NCBI GenBank assembly: GCA_910589305.1 | Contig: CAJUTV010000003.1 | Location: 186,001-250,000, forward strand | Direction: 5' to 3' | Origin: an uncultured Lachnospira sp. | Lineage (GTDB): Bacteria > Bacillota > Clostridia > Lachnospirales > Lachnospiraceae | DNA length: 64,000 nt | Notes under the pieces: generated by a model | What the model saw: the letters and a program-made list of their open reading frames with translations, nothing else | What the model was told of the DNA's origin: nothing | Databases searched by the model: none | Translations under genes and position numbers: made by a program | Shown: positions 33,777-41,210 of the stretch, piece after piece | Layout: each line of letters begins with the position of its first letter | Numbering within the stretch: position 1 is the stretch's first letter

Positions 33777-34487
33777 ATGAAAAAAAAAGCAATATCCGTT
33801 GGCTTTCTATTCCTATTGCTTATAGGTATTATTTTTGCATGGAATGTTGGATATTTAGATGATATGAAAGCAGTGTTTAAAAGTGAAAAAAATACAGAGA
33901 AGCAGGACAATCAAAAGGAAGCTGTCACGAAATCTATGGATGAAAACAATATAGTATCCACTGTGGAAATGAATGAAGTATATATCGCTGAAAAAATATT
34001 TGAGGGTAAATTGGTCAGTAACAGTCAAAGGTGGCAGATTAAGGCGACAGACTGTCATATTTCAAGGGAGTTGGATTTTGATTTATCCGTTATAGAAACA
34101 GAGAGAGGATTACAGGATAAACATAAAAAATGTATGGATGCAAACATGAATTTTTTAAAAGACTATTATTATGTAACCATTGAACTTGATGTTACAAGTA
34201 TGAATGAAGATGATTGGAATATCAAGGAATTTAATCCACATTACTTGATATTTTATATGGATAATGAGCTTGGCAGGGTTATGGAAGAACCTTATGGAAG
34301 AATATATACAGGCAAAGATATAGATGATAAACATAAAATATTGACTATGAATAAAGGAGAAACGGTGCATGTTATACTTTATTATGTGGTGGAAGATAAA
34401 TATACAGATGGTCCAATGTATATGAGTATGTATAAACAGTCTCAACAGTTAGATGAACCAGATATTTTACTAAAGGAAACAAGATGA
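33777..34487 (+). CDS. Membrane-anchored extracytoplasmic protein, unknown
   Basis: A 236-residue protein with a short basic N-terminus, one membrane helix (about 7-24) and an outside domain. Residues about 30-60 are charged and probably flexible; the rest looks like a beta-sandwich (WQIKATDCHIS, YYYVTIELDVTSM, HYLIFYMDNELGRVMEEPYGRIYTG, ETVHVILYYVVEDKY). There is no lipobox. The ATG at 33777 has GGAGG 7 bases upstream; the ATG at 33762 has no site. It resembles the protein at 35363 in size and layout. A role in immunity or as an exporter accessory is an inference from the neighbours. Confidence 0.65.
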   Translation: MKKKAISVGFLFLLLIGIIFAWNVGYLDDMKAVFKSEKNTEKQDNQKEAVTKSMDENNIVSTVEMNEVYIAEKIFEGKLVSNSQRWQIKATDCHISRELDFDLSVIETERGLQDKHKKCMDANMNFLKDYYYVTIELDVTSMNEDDWNIKEFNPHYLIFYMDNELGRVMEEPYGRIYTGKDIDDKHKILTMNKGETVHVILYYVVEDKYTDGPMYMSMYKQSQQLDEPDILLKETR

Positions 34488-34499
34488 TGGAGGTTAGGG

Positions 34500-35312
34500 A
34501 TGAAGGCATTAATGAAAATAGAGCTTGAAAGAGCCTTTAAAAATAAATGGTTTTATGTTTCAGTTAGTATTACATTGCTGATTGTATTAATGGATATATG
34601 GCAGAATGTGCTGCCAATTCGTAAAAATATGGAGTCTTGGCTAAATGGAAGTGATTATCAGTGTCCGGGATTATATATGCAGTGGATGGAACTTAATTTA
34701 AGTGCGCCTAGCATGATATATCATTTTATCATCCCATTACTTGCCGCATTGCCATATTCAATGAGCATTTATACTGATGTAAAAACCCATTACATGAATA
34801 ATATTGTTACTAAAATTGAAAAGAAAAAATATTATTTATCAAAATTAATTACACAATTTATCAGTGGAGGCTGTATTGCCACGTTGCCATTATTATGTTC
34901 TTTTATTATCACAGCAATGATACTGCCAGCAATACACCCTGTTGCTGCCGTAGGTCAGTATCCATTTAGAAAAAGTGAGGTATTTGGCGATTTGTTTTTT
35001 TATAATCCTCTGTTATTCGTTATAATCTTGCTTATTATTGATTTTATTGGATTTGGGATGATAAATTGTATTGCATATATATTTGCAGATTTATTGGATA
35101 ATAAATATATGGTTGCACTCTCTCCATTTATTATTTATTTTCTTCAATATGTTGTATGTTCGATGATAGGAAGGGATAGTATTCGTATGTATCTGCAGGT
35201 TGTACATATGAGAGTAAACAGTTTAGGTTATATATTCTTGGACTTTACTGTACTTGCAGCGGCGATAGTGATTGCATATATGATACGATGCAAAAGAAAA
35301 GATACATTATAG
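34500..35312 (+). CDS. ABC-2-like membrane protein 1
   Basis: A 270-residue integral membrane protein with about six helices and the layout of ABC-2 permeases: an N-terminal amphipathic stretch (MKALMKIELERAFKNKWFY), a helix, a long extracytoplasmic loop, then the cytoplasmic turn TDVKTHYMNNIVTKIEKKKYYLSK typical of this class, and four more helices. It has no ATPase domain; the ATPase at 37690 is the likely motor. GGAGGT precedes the ATG. It follows the anchored protein by 12 bases. Confidence 0.7.
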   Translation: MKALMKIELERAFKNKWFYVSVSITLLIVLMDIWQNVLPIRKNMESWLNGSDYQCPGLYMQWMELNLSAPSMIYHFIIPLLAALPYSMSIYTDVKTHYMNNIVTKIEKKKYYLSKLITQFISGGCIATLPLLCSFIITAMILPAIHPVAAVGQYPFRKSEVFGDLFFYNPLLFVIILLIIDFIGFGMINCIAYIFADLLDNKYMVALSPFIIYFLQYVVCSMIGRDSIRMYLQVVHMRVNSLGYIFLDFTVLAAAIVIAYMIRCKRKDTL

Positions 35313-35362
35313 AAATATTTTAAATATTATACAATTGCTTGTGAGAGGGGGAATTTTATCCC

Positions 35363-35929
35363 ATGTTTAAAAATAAAAAAGTTATAGGTATCATTGTAGG
35401 AATTTTGATAGCGGCATTTGTTATATTTTGTATTGTGCAGACAAACATAACATTTGCATTGGAAGATGAAAAGCCGATGCATATAGGAGAAGAAGTTGTA
35501 AGAGAAAAATACAGTATCACAGTAAAAGATTATGAAATTGTATCAAACAGTGATATGCAGAAATTGTATCCTGGAAGCAAAGAAATATTAACATCACAAA
35601 ATGAAGATAATGGGGTTGAGATGGGAGATGCCATATTGGTACATTGTGTAATGAATTTTAAAGATAAATCAAAAGGATTTCCATATGGTGATTTTAACCT
35701 TGATTCAGGAAGTTTTAGACAGGGAATTTCAGCAGAATTATTTCATCTTATCAATAAAGAATTTAAATTTTCTCAGGTAGAACTAAACAAAGATTATGAG
35801 ATTATTTTTCCTTTTGACATTTATACGAATCAGTTACGTTCAGGCAGACTGGATGAGGTTCAAACAATGAAAATTCGTCTGGTATGCTGTTTAAACCCTC
35901 TTATATATGTGCAGTTGGATAAGGAGTGA
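35363..35929 (+). CDS. Second membrane-anchored extracytoplasmic protein
   Basis: A 188-residue protein with an N-terminal membrane helix (about 7-27) and an outside beta-rich domain (EKYSITVKDYEIVSN...GDAILVHCVMNFKDKSKGFPYGDFNL). It lacks a lipobox and catalytic motifs. It has the same general design as the 33777 product, although sequence identity looks low by eye. It is flanked by two ABC-2-like genes, with a GAGAGGGGG site upstream and 7 bases to the next gene. Function unknown. Confidence 0.65.
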   Translation: MFKNKKVIGIIVGILIAAFVIFCIVQTNITFALEDEKPMHIGEEVVREKYSITVKDYEIVSNSDMQKLYPGSKEILTSQNEDNGVEMGDAILVHCVMNFKDKSKGFPYGDFNLDSGSFRQGISAELFHLINKEFKFSQVELNKDYEIIFPFDIYTNQLRSGRLDEVQTMKIRLVCCLNPLIYVQLDKE

Positions 35930-35936
35930 TAACATA

Positions 35937-36698
35937 ATGAGTACAGAATTAAAGCGCAGATATATAAAAGGAGAAAGCATTTTTTGGATAAGTCTTGTTC
36001 TTTTAACAACAGTAGCTCTTTCAACAGTTGTTTTTTTAATAGTCAAAAAAAGTGCAGGTGAAGGATGTGCATTAGATATGGCATATGTTATTTCAGAACC
36101 AATGGGATTTTCGATGATTGCTTTAGCAGCAGGTATTTTTAATATGAAAGCTATACAGGCAGATTTTAATTCAAAAATTGTTATGAAATATAAAACAAAA
36201 AGAAAATTATGGCATATACAAGGAATATGCAGTTGTATTTCAGCTTTTGCAGTGGGTGCTATGGTAACTTTAATTGCTTTGCTTAATGGATATTGCATAT
36301 TTGGAAGATTTTATAATTGGGAAAGTAAACAAAGTTTTTATCGATATAGTTTATTAGATAGGGGACATGATTATACGGTAGTTATGACACCGTTTTTAAT
36401 AATTATTATTTCATGGATAATGACATCTCTGCTTTTTTTAATGACATTTTTATTAGGAATGCTTGTCAATAATATCACACGTTCTTTTTCTGCAGCAATC
36501 GTATTTATGGTTATTGCATCTGGTGCAGATTCATTTGTTTCATGTTTTTACAGCAGATTAAATTTGTATTTGTCCACTTTTGCAAGCCCATCACGATGCT
36601 TTACAAAAATTGGAATTGTAATTATTATTAATATTGTGTTGTTTATTGCAGGATTTTTTATAGCGCCGTTTCGTGAATATTATGACAAAGAGGTGTAG
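35937..36698 (+). CDS. ABC-2-like membrane protein 2
   Basis: A 253-residue integral membrane protein with about six helices. It contains the cytoplasmic segment NMKAIQADFNSKIVMKYKTK between helices 2 and 3, as in ABC-2 permeases of peptide or lantibiotic-immunity type. The start at 35937 is preceded by AAGGAGTGA; the open frame to 35907 overlaps the previous gene. It ends 3 bases before the next permease gene, which points to a heteromeric permease. Confidence 0.7.
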   Translation: MSTELKRRYIKGESIFWISLVLLTTVALSTVVFLIVKKSAGEGCALDMAYVISEPMGFSMIALAAGIFNMKAIQADFNSKIVMKYKTKRKLWHIQGICSCISAFAVGAMVTLIALLNGYCIFGRFYNWESKQSFYRYSLLDRGHDYTVVMTPFLIIIISWIMTSLLFLMTFLLGMLVNNITRSFSAAIVFMVIASGADSFVSCFYSRLNLYLSTFASPSRCFTKIGIVIIINIVLFIAGFFIAPFREYYDKEV

Positions 36699-36701
36699 CA
36701 A

Positions 36702-37559
36702 ATGAGATTTGGTAAAGTCGTGCATATTATATTTTATGATATGTACAGAGGAATAAAACATAATAAATATCGATATATGATATGTGTTTTTTTAATCTTT
36801 TCTTTAATGGCAACATTTTATTTGGATGTTTCTGTACTGCGGCGGGGAACAAGGGGAGATTTGCCGATTGCAGGGGTATTTGATTATATATTTTATTTGT
36901 TGGAAGGCATTACCGAAGTAACAGAAAAAGCATACAAGGAAGGTAAATTTGTATTTCCATATATTTGGATTGCAGTGCAGTTTATGTGTGCATTTTTAGT
37001 TATGAGTTATCCTAAAAATGATTTAGAAGGTGTAGGATTGAATGTTTTGATTTTAAGCAAAAGCAAAAAAATATGGTGGATTAGTAAATGTCTATGGATT
37101 TTTGTTTCTGTTTTCAGCATTTATTTGCTGATAGGTATCATTGCTATGTTGTTTACTCTATTATCAGGCGGAACATTGGAGGCGGTGATTCATTATGAAA
37201 TATTTGAAGCCTTTTCACAGACACCGCCAATAAATGGAAGTCAAATGCCCATTATTTTATTTGTGCTTATAATGCCGCTGCTTACATCAACGGTGATTTC
37301 CATTCTTCAGATGGTGGTATCTGTTTTTTCACAGCCAACGCTTGGCATGGCGGCTGTATTTGCAATAGAAATATTGTCGGTATATAGTATGAATATTTGG
37401 TGTTTGAGCAATGCTTCTATGGTGCGAAGAAGTCAGTTATATTTGCCTTCAGGGATGCCGCTTTTACCTCAGATTATTTATAGTGTATGTGTATTGGCAG
37501 TTAGTATTATAGCTGGGTATATGATTTTTAGGAGAAGCGATATATTGAGCAAAGAATAG
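36702..37559 (+). CDS. ABC-2-like membrane protein 3
   Basis: A 285-residue integral membrane protein with six to seven predicted helices (about 25-45, 95-110, 130-155, 180-205, 215-240, 255-275) and a long outside loop after the first. The stretch LNVLILSKSKKIWWISKCLW before a helix is a coupling-helix candidate. It is distinct from the other two permeases. SD AAAGAGGTG overlaps the stop of the previous gene. The ATPase gene follows after a 130-base gap with a repeat element. Confidence 0.68.
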   Translation: MRFGKVVHIIFYDMYRGIKHNKYRYMICVFLIFSLMATFYLDVSVLRRGTRGDLPIAGVFDYIFYLLEGITEVTEKAYKEGKFVFPYIWIAVQFMCAFLVMSYPKNDLEGVGLNVLILSKSKKIWWISKCLWIFVSVFSIYLLIGIIAMLFTLLSGGTLEAVIHYEIFEAFSQTPPINGSQMPIILFVLIMPLLTSTVISILQMVVSVFSQPTLGMAAVFAIEILSVYSMNIWCLSNASMVRRSQLYLPSGMPLLPQIIYSVCVLAVSIIAGYMIFRRSDILSKE

Positions 37560-37587
37560 AGATATAGTGTGAAAAAATAAATTTTTT

Positions 37588-37654
37588 ACACCGCAATTTG
37601 TGTCTGCGCGTTGCCTGACACAAAGCAATAAAGCAGCGCAGAAATGAGGATTAA
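37588..37654 (+). repeat. Dispersed leader-like repeat, copy B (before the ABC ATPase)
   Basis: Related to 14268-14356. It can form TTTGTGTC (37597-37604) with GACACAAA (37617-37624), or instead TCTGCGC (37603-37609) with GCGCAGA (37636-37642); the two stems share bases and exclude each other. It ends with GCAGAAATGAGGA. Confidence 0.5.
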
Positions 37655-37689
37655 AATGAATTACCCCAATATAGACGGAGGAAAACAGA

Positions 37690-38334
37690 ATGAAAATTAA
37701 AATAACCCATCTTTCAAAACAGATTAAAAAAGCAGTGATATTGGATGATGTCAATATGGAATTGGAAAGTGGAAGAATTTATGGTCTTAAAGGTAAAAAT
37801 GGTTCAGGCAAAACAATGCTTATGCGTGCCATTTGCGGTTTAATAACGCCCACCAATGGAACGGTTGAGATTGACGGCAAAATACTGGGAAAAGACATTT
37901 CATTTCCAGAAAGCATAGGTGTGCTTATTGAAAATCCTTCATTTATATCCAATTATACTGGAATGAAGAATCTGCAGGTGCTGGCATCCATTCAAAAACG
38001 TATTGGAGATGAAGAAATTAGAAATACATTAGAGCTGGTTGGATTAGACCCTGATGACAAGAGGACATTTAAAAAGTACTCACTGGGAATGAAGCAGAGA
38101 TTAGGCATTGCTGAGGCTATTATGGAGAGACCAGATATTGTGATTTTAGATGAGCCGATTAATGCGCTTGATGAGACTGGAGCAGCAATGATTCGTGAAA
38201 TTTTACATAATTTGCGCAATGAGGGAAAATTAATTATACTTGCATGTCATGATACAGAAGAGCTGAATTTTTTGGCAGATGAGATTTATGAAATTGCAGA
38301 GGGGAAAATTATTGGACATATAGAGAATTTATGA
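37690..38334 (+). CDS. ABC transporter ATP-binding protein
   Basis: A 214-residue ABC ATPase. Walker A is GKNGSGKT near residues 36-43, the Q-loop is replaced by IGVLIENPSFISNYTG, the signature is YSLGMKQRLGIAEA near 129-142, Walker B is DIVILDEP near 149-156, and the switch is ACHD. The ENPSF version is typical of ATPases of bacitracin- or lantibiotic-resistance type exporters. It is short, lacking the extra C-terminal domain. SD CGGAGGA precedes the ATG. It is the only ATPase for the three permeases here. Confidence 0.85.
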   Translation: MKIKITHLSKQIKKAVILDDVNMELESGRIYGLKGKNGSGKTMLMRAICGLITPTNGTVEIDGKILGKDISFPESIGVLIENPSFISNYTGMKNLQVLASIQKRIGDEEIRNTLELVGLDPDDKRTFKKYSLGMKQRLGIAEAIMERPDIVILDEPINALDETGAAMIREILHNLRNEGKLIILACHDTEELNFLADEIYEIAEGKIIGHIENL

Positions 38335-38341
38335 AAAGTTC

Positions 38342-38370
38342 TTGCATTTATTGCCACATTTTGATACAAT
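38342..38370 (+). promoter_or_regulatory. Extended -10 promoter for rpmB
   Basis: TTGCAT (38342-38347), 17-base spacer, TACAAT (38365-38370) with an upstream TG that makes an extended -10. Confidence 0.65.
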
Positions 38371-38415
38371 ATCCAAAGTTGTGACAAAATGTCCAATGAA
38401 TAAGGAGGTGTAATC

Positions 38416-38601
38416 ATGGCAAAATGTGCAATTTGTGGAAAAGGCGCTCACTTTGGTATCGCTGTGAGCCATTCTCATAGAAGAACAAACAAGAAGTGGA
38501 GTTCTAACGTAAAGTCTATAAGAGTTAAGACAAACGGTGGAGCAAAGAAAATGTATGTATGTACATCTTGTATGCGTTCTGGACTTGTAGAACGTGCATA
38601 A
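38416..38601 (+). CDS. rpmB: 50S ribosomal protein L28
   Basis: A 61-residue large-subunit protein. The sequence MAKCAICGKGAHFGIAVSHS with the R-R-T-N-K-K-W-S segment is characteristic; a four-cysteine zinc set is intact (CAIC near the start, CTSC near residue 53). SD AAGGAGGTG lies 6-7 bases before the ATG. It is a single gene with its own promoter and terminator. Confidence 0.97.
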   Translation: MAKCAICGKGAHFGIAVSHSHRRTNKKWSSNVKSIRVKTNGGAKKMYVCTSCMRSGLVERA

Positions 38602-38631
38602 AACAGACTGGAAAGTAAAGAAATTTTTATG

Positions 38632-38669
38632 AAGGGCAGGTTGTCATTGACAGTCTGCCTTGATTTTTT
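38632..38669 (+). terminator. Terminator of rpmB
   Basis: AAGGGCAG... pairs with ...CTGCCTT around an inner TGTC-ATT-GACA stem, followed by TTTTTT at 38664-38669. The downstream promoter begins inside this terminator's tail. Confidence 0.8.
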
Positions 38670-38688
38670 GTAAAATTTGGAGTATAAT
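38660..38688 (+). promoter_or_regulatory. Promoter for the Asp23-like gene
   Basis: TTGATT (38660-38665), 17-base spacer, TATAAT (38683-38688). The gene starts about 170 bases on; that leader holds no supported ORF. Confidence 0.6.
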
Positions 38689-38861
38689 ACAATAATGTAA
38701 TGTTTCGCGATGATATGTGAAATGCAAAATCCTCACAGCAGTTGCCAAAATGTAGAAAATTAGATAACCGATATTGGAAAAAAACATTGATTGAAGATGT
38801 TGGTTTTAAAAAATACATTTATGGACTTCTTGTTGGTGAGAATAAATGGAGGGCCTTTTAT

Positions 38862-39221
38862 ATGAAGGGATATTTAAGCAGCGAATTAGGTACAATATCT
38901 ATTGATTCCGAAGTGATTGCCCGATATGCTGGTACGGCTGCAATAGAATGTTTTGGCATTGTGGGTATGGCGGCTGTAAGTATGAAGGATGGGCTAGTGA
39001 AGATTTTGAAAGGCGATAGCCTGACAAGAGGAGTACGTGTAGATATAGATGACAGCAACAAAATATCAATTGATTTTCATGTGATTGTATCTTATGGAGT
39101 CAGCATTATGACAGTGGCAGATAATCTTATAGACAATGTTAAATACAAAGTAAATGAATTTACAGGTTTAGAAATTAAGAAGGTTAATATATTTGTAGAG
39201 GGCGTTCGAGTAATTGATTAA
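38862..39221 (+). CDS. Asp23/Gls24 family envelope stress protein
   Basis: A 119-residue protein of the Asp23/Gls24 (YloU) family. It reads through the usual features: GTISIDSEVIARYAGTAAIECFG, VGMA, then GVRVDIDDSNKISIDFHVIVSYGVSI and the helical end VADNLIDNVKYKVNEFTGLEIKKVNIFVEGVRV. The ATG at 38862 has GGAGGG 8 bases upstream; the longer frame from 38742 is not family-like. In B. subtilis yloU lies next to yloV (the DAK2 gene), as here. Confidence 0.9.
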   Translation: MKGYLSSELGTISIDSEVIARYAGTAAIECFGIVGMAAVSMKDGLVKILKGDSLTRGVRVDIDDSNKISIDFHVIVSYGVSIMTVADNLIDNVKYKVNEFTGLEIKKVNIFVEGVRVID

Positions 39222-39242
39222 AACCGATATTAAAAATATTAT
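39214..39242 (+). promoter_or_regulatory. Possible promoter for the DAK2-domain gene
   Basis: TTGATT (39214-39219, across the Asp23-like stop), 17-base spacer, TATTAT (39237-39242). Confidence 0.4.
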
Positions 39243-39266
39243 TATCTGACAAATAAGGAGGATATT

Positions 39267-40964
39267 GTGGCGATTAATACAATAGATGCAGCACTTGTAC
39301 AAAAGATGTTTTTAGCAGGTGCTAAGAATCTTGAATCAAAAAAAGAATGGATTAATGATTTGAATGTATTTCCTGTTCCAGATGGTGACACAGGTACCAA
39401 TATGACAATGACAATTATGTCAGCAGCAAAAGAAGTAAGTGCGATTGCAAATCCTACAATGGAAAATCTTGCAAAAGCAATTTCAGGCGGTTCTCTAAGA
39501 GGTGCAAGAGGAAATTCAGGTGTTATTTTATCGCAGTTGTTGAGAGGTTTTACAAAGGAGATGACAAATTGCCGTTGTATTACAGTTGAGGCAATTGCAG
39601 CAGCAACACAGCGTGCAACAGAAACAGCATACAAAGCTGTTATGAAACCAAAAGAAGGTACAATTCTTACGGTGGCAAAAGGAATATCAGAAAAAGCGGC
39701 TGAGTTAGCAGCAGATACGGATAATATGGAAGAAGCATTGCTTGCAATTATTGAACATGCAGAGGCAGTGTTGGCAAAGACGCCAGAGATGCTTCCTGTT
39801 CTTAAGGAAGCAGGGGTTGTCGATTCAGGCGGACAGGGGCTTGTTGTTATCCTTCGAGGCATGTATGATGCATTGACTGGCAAAGTTACCGATTTTGAAT
39901 TATCTGACCAACAGTCGAAATCAGACGGTTCGGCATATGTATCAGGAAACAAAGCTGCGATAGATAATGTAGATATCAAGTTTGGTTACTGTACAGAATT
40001 TATTATTATGCTAGAAAGAGAATTTAGCAGTGAGACTGAAAATGCTTTTAAAGAATATTTGTCATCCATTGGTGATTCTATTGTCTGTGTGTCTTTAGAT
40101 GATATTGTTAAAGTGCATGTGCATACCAACCATCCAGGTCAGGCATTTGAGAAAGCCCTTGAATATGGTCAGCTTACAAAGATGAAAGTTGACAATATGC
40201 GTGAGGAGCATAATCAGAAGGTTGTTGCACAGTCTGAGATGCAGGCGGCAATTGCAGCACAAGCTCAAAAAAAGAATGAATCATCAAAAATACCAAATAA
40301 AAAATATGGATTTATAACGATTGCAGCAGGCAGTGGTCTTGCAGATATCTTTAAGGGGCTTGGTGTAGACCAAGTTATTGAGGGTGGTCAAACCATGAAT
40401 CCAAGCACACAAGATTTTCTTAATGCAGCAGATAAAATTCATGCAGATGTTATCTATGTTCTTCCAAACAATAAAAATATTATTTTGGCAGCACAGCAGG
40501 CAGCATCGATTGTTGATGATAAAAAGCTGATAGTCATTCCTTCAAAGACGGTTCCGCAGGGAATATCAGCTATGATTAATTTTGAGGAGTCAAGAAGTTC
40601 TAAGGACAATGAGTCATTTATGTTGGATGCGCTTAAATCCGTTGCCACAGGACAGTTGACTTATGCCGTGCGTGATACCACCATTGAGGGAAAAGAAATT
40701 AAAAATGGCGATATTATGGGGCTAGGCGATGTAGGACTTATTGCTGTCGGTAAAGATATTGATGCAACACTGATTGAGATGTTAGAAAAAATGTTAGAGA
40801 GTAATAAAGAGGCAGAGCTTATCAGTGTCTATTATGGAGAAGATATTACAAAGGCACAGGCAGAATCAGTTGTTTCTATGCTGGAAGAAAAATATCCAGA
40901 TTTGGATATAGAGCTTCAAATGGGTGGTCAGCCAGTATACTATTATCTGGTTTCTGTGGAGTAG
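39267..40964 (+). CDS. DAK2 domain protein, fatty acid kinase FakA-like (YloV)
   Basis: A 565-residue protein. The N-terminal Dak2/DhaL domain (about 1-205) has NVFPVPDGDTGTNM near 32-45, which binds Mg-ATP, and GARGNSGVILSQLLRGF. A middle domain (about 235-320) and a C-terminal region (about 345-565) follow. In FakA, the Dak2 part phosphorylates a fatty acid presented by a DegV-like FakB protein. No fakB is in the window. The start is a GTG with GGAGGA 4-5 bases upstream. It follows the Asp23-like gene as yloV follows yloU in Bacillus. Confidence 0.9.
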   Translation: MAINTIDAALVQKMFLAGAKNLESKKEWINDLNVFPVPDGDTGTNMTMTIMSAAKEVSAIANPTMENLAKAISGGSLRGARGNSGVILSQLLRGFTKEMTNCRCITVEAIAAATQRATETAYKAVMKPKEGTILTVAKGISEKAAELAADTDNMEEALLAIIEHAEAVLAKTPEMLPVLKEAGVVDSGGQGLVVILRGMYDALTGKVTDFELSDQQSKSDGSAYVSGNKAAIDNVDIKFGYCTEFIIMLEREFSSETENAFKEYLSSIGDSIVCVSLDDIVKVHVHTNHPGQAFEKALEYGQLTKMKVDNMREEHNQKVVAQSEMQAAIAAQAQKKNESSKIPNKKYGFITIAAGSGLADIFKGLGVDQVIEGGQTMNPSTQDFLNAADKIHADVIYVLPNNKNIILAAQQAASIVDDKKLIVIPSKTVPQGISAMINFEESRSSKDNESFMLDALKSVATGQLTYAVRDTTIEGKEIKNGDIMGLGDVGLIAVGKDIDATLIEMLEKMLESNKEAELISVYYGEDITKAQAESVVSMLEEKYPDLDIELQMGGQPVYYYLVSVE

Positions 40965-41071
40965 TGTAAAAAAATTTTTTAATTAAATATATATTATCTA
41001 ATAAAAAGAGTATATTTTAGAAATAATTATATATTGTAATAAAATGAAATGTTTTGATTTTATTCAGTAAG

Positions 41072-41115
41072 TTCCCGCTTCGATATCGTATAGATATAAG
41101 TAAAAGGAGCGGGGA
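41072..41115 (+). terminator. Hairpin between FakA-like gene and recG
   Basis: TTCCCGCTTC (41072-41081) pairs with GGAGCGGGGA (41106-41115) over 10 bases with two G-U pairs. T-rich, not pure T, tail. Confidence 0.5.
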
Positions 41116-41210
41116 TTTGTCCTGTGATAGCAATTAGATAGTATATATTCAATAAAACTATAGTTTCAATAAAGTAATGTATTAAAAAATAACAAAAATT
41201 TTATAAAATA

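Noticed and set aside
38742..38861. N-terminal extension of the Asp23-like frame
   Set aside because: The extra 40 residues are not Asp23-like and lack a ribosome site, while 38862 has a strong GGAGGG.
39242..39979. 245-codon antisense frame in the DAK2 gene
   Set aside because: The sense frame has clear Dak2 motifs; the antisense product is Ser/Ala/Ile-rich without domain character.
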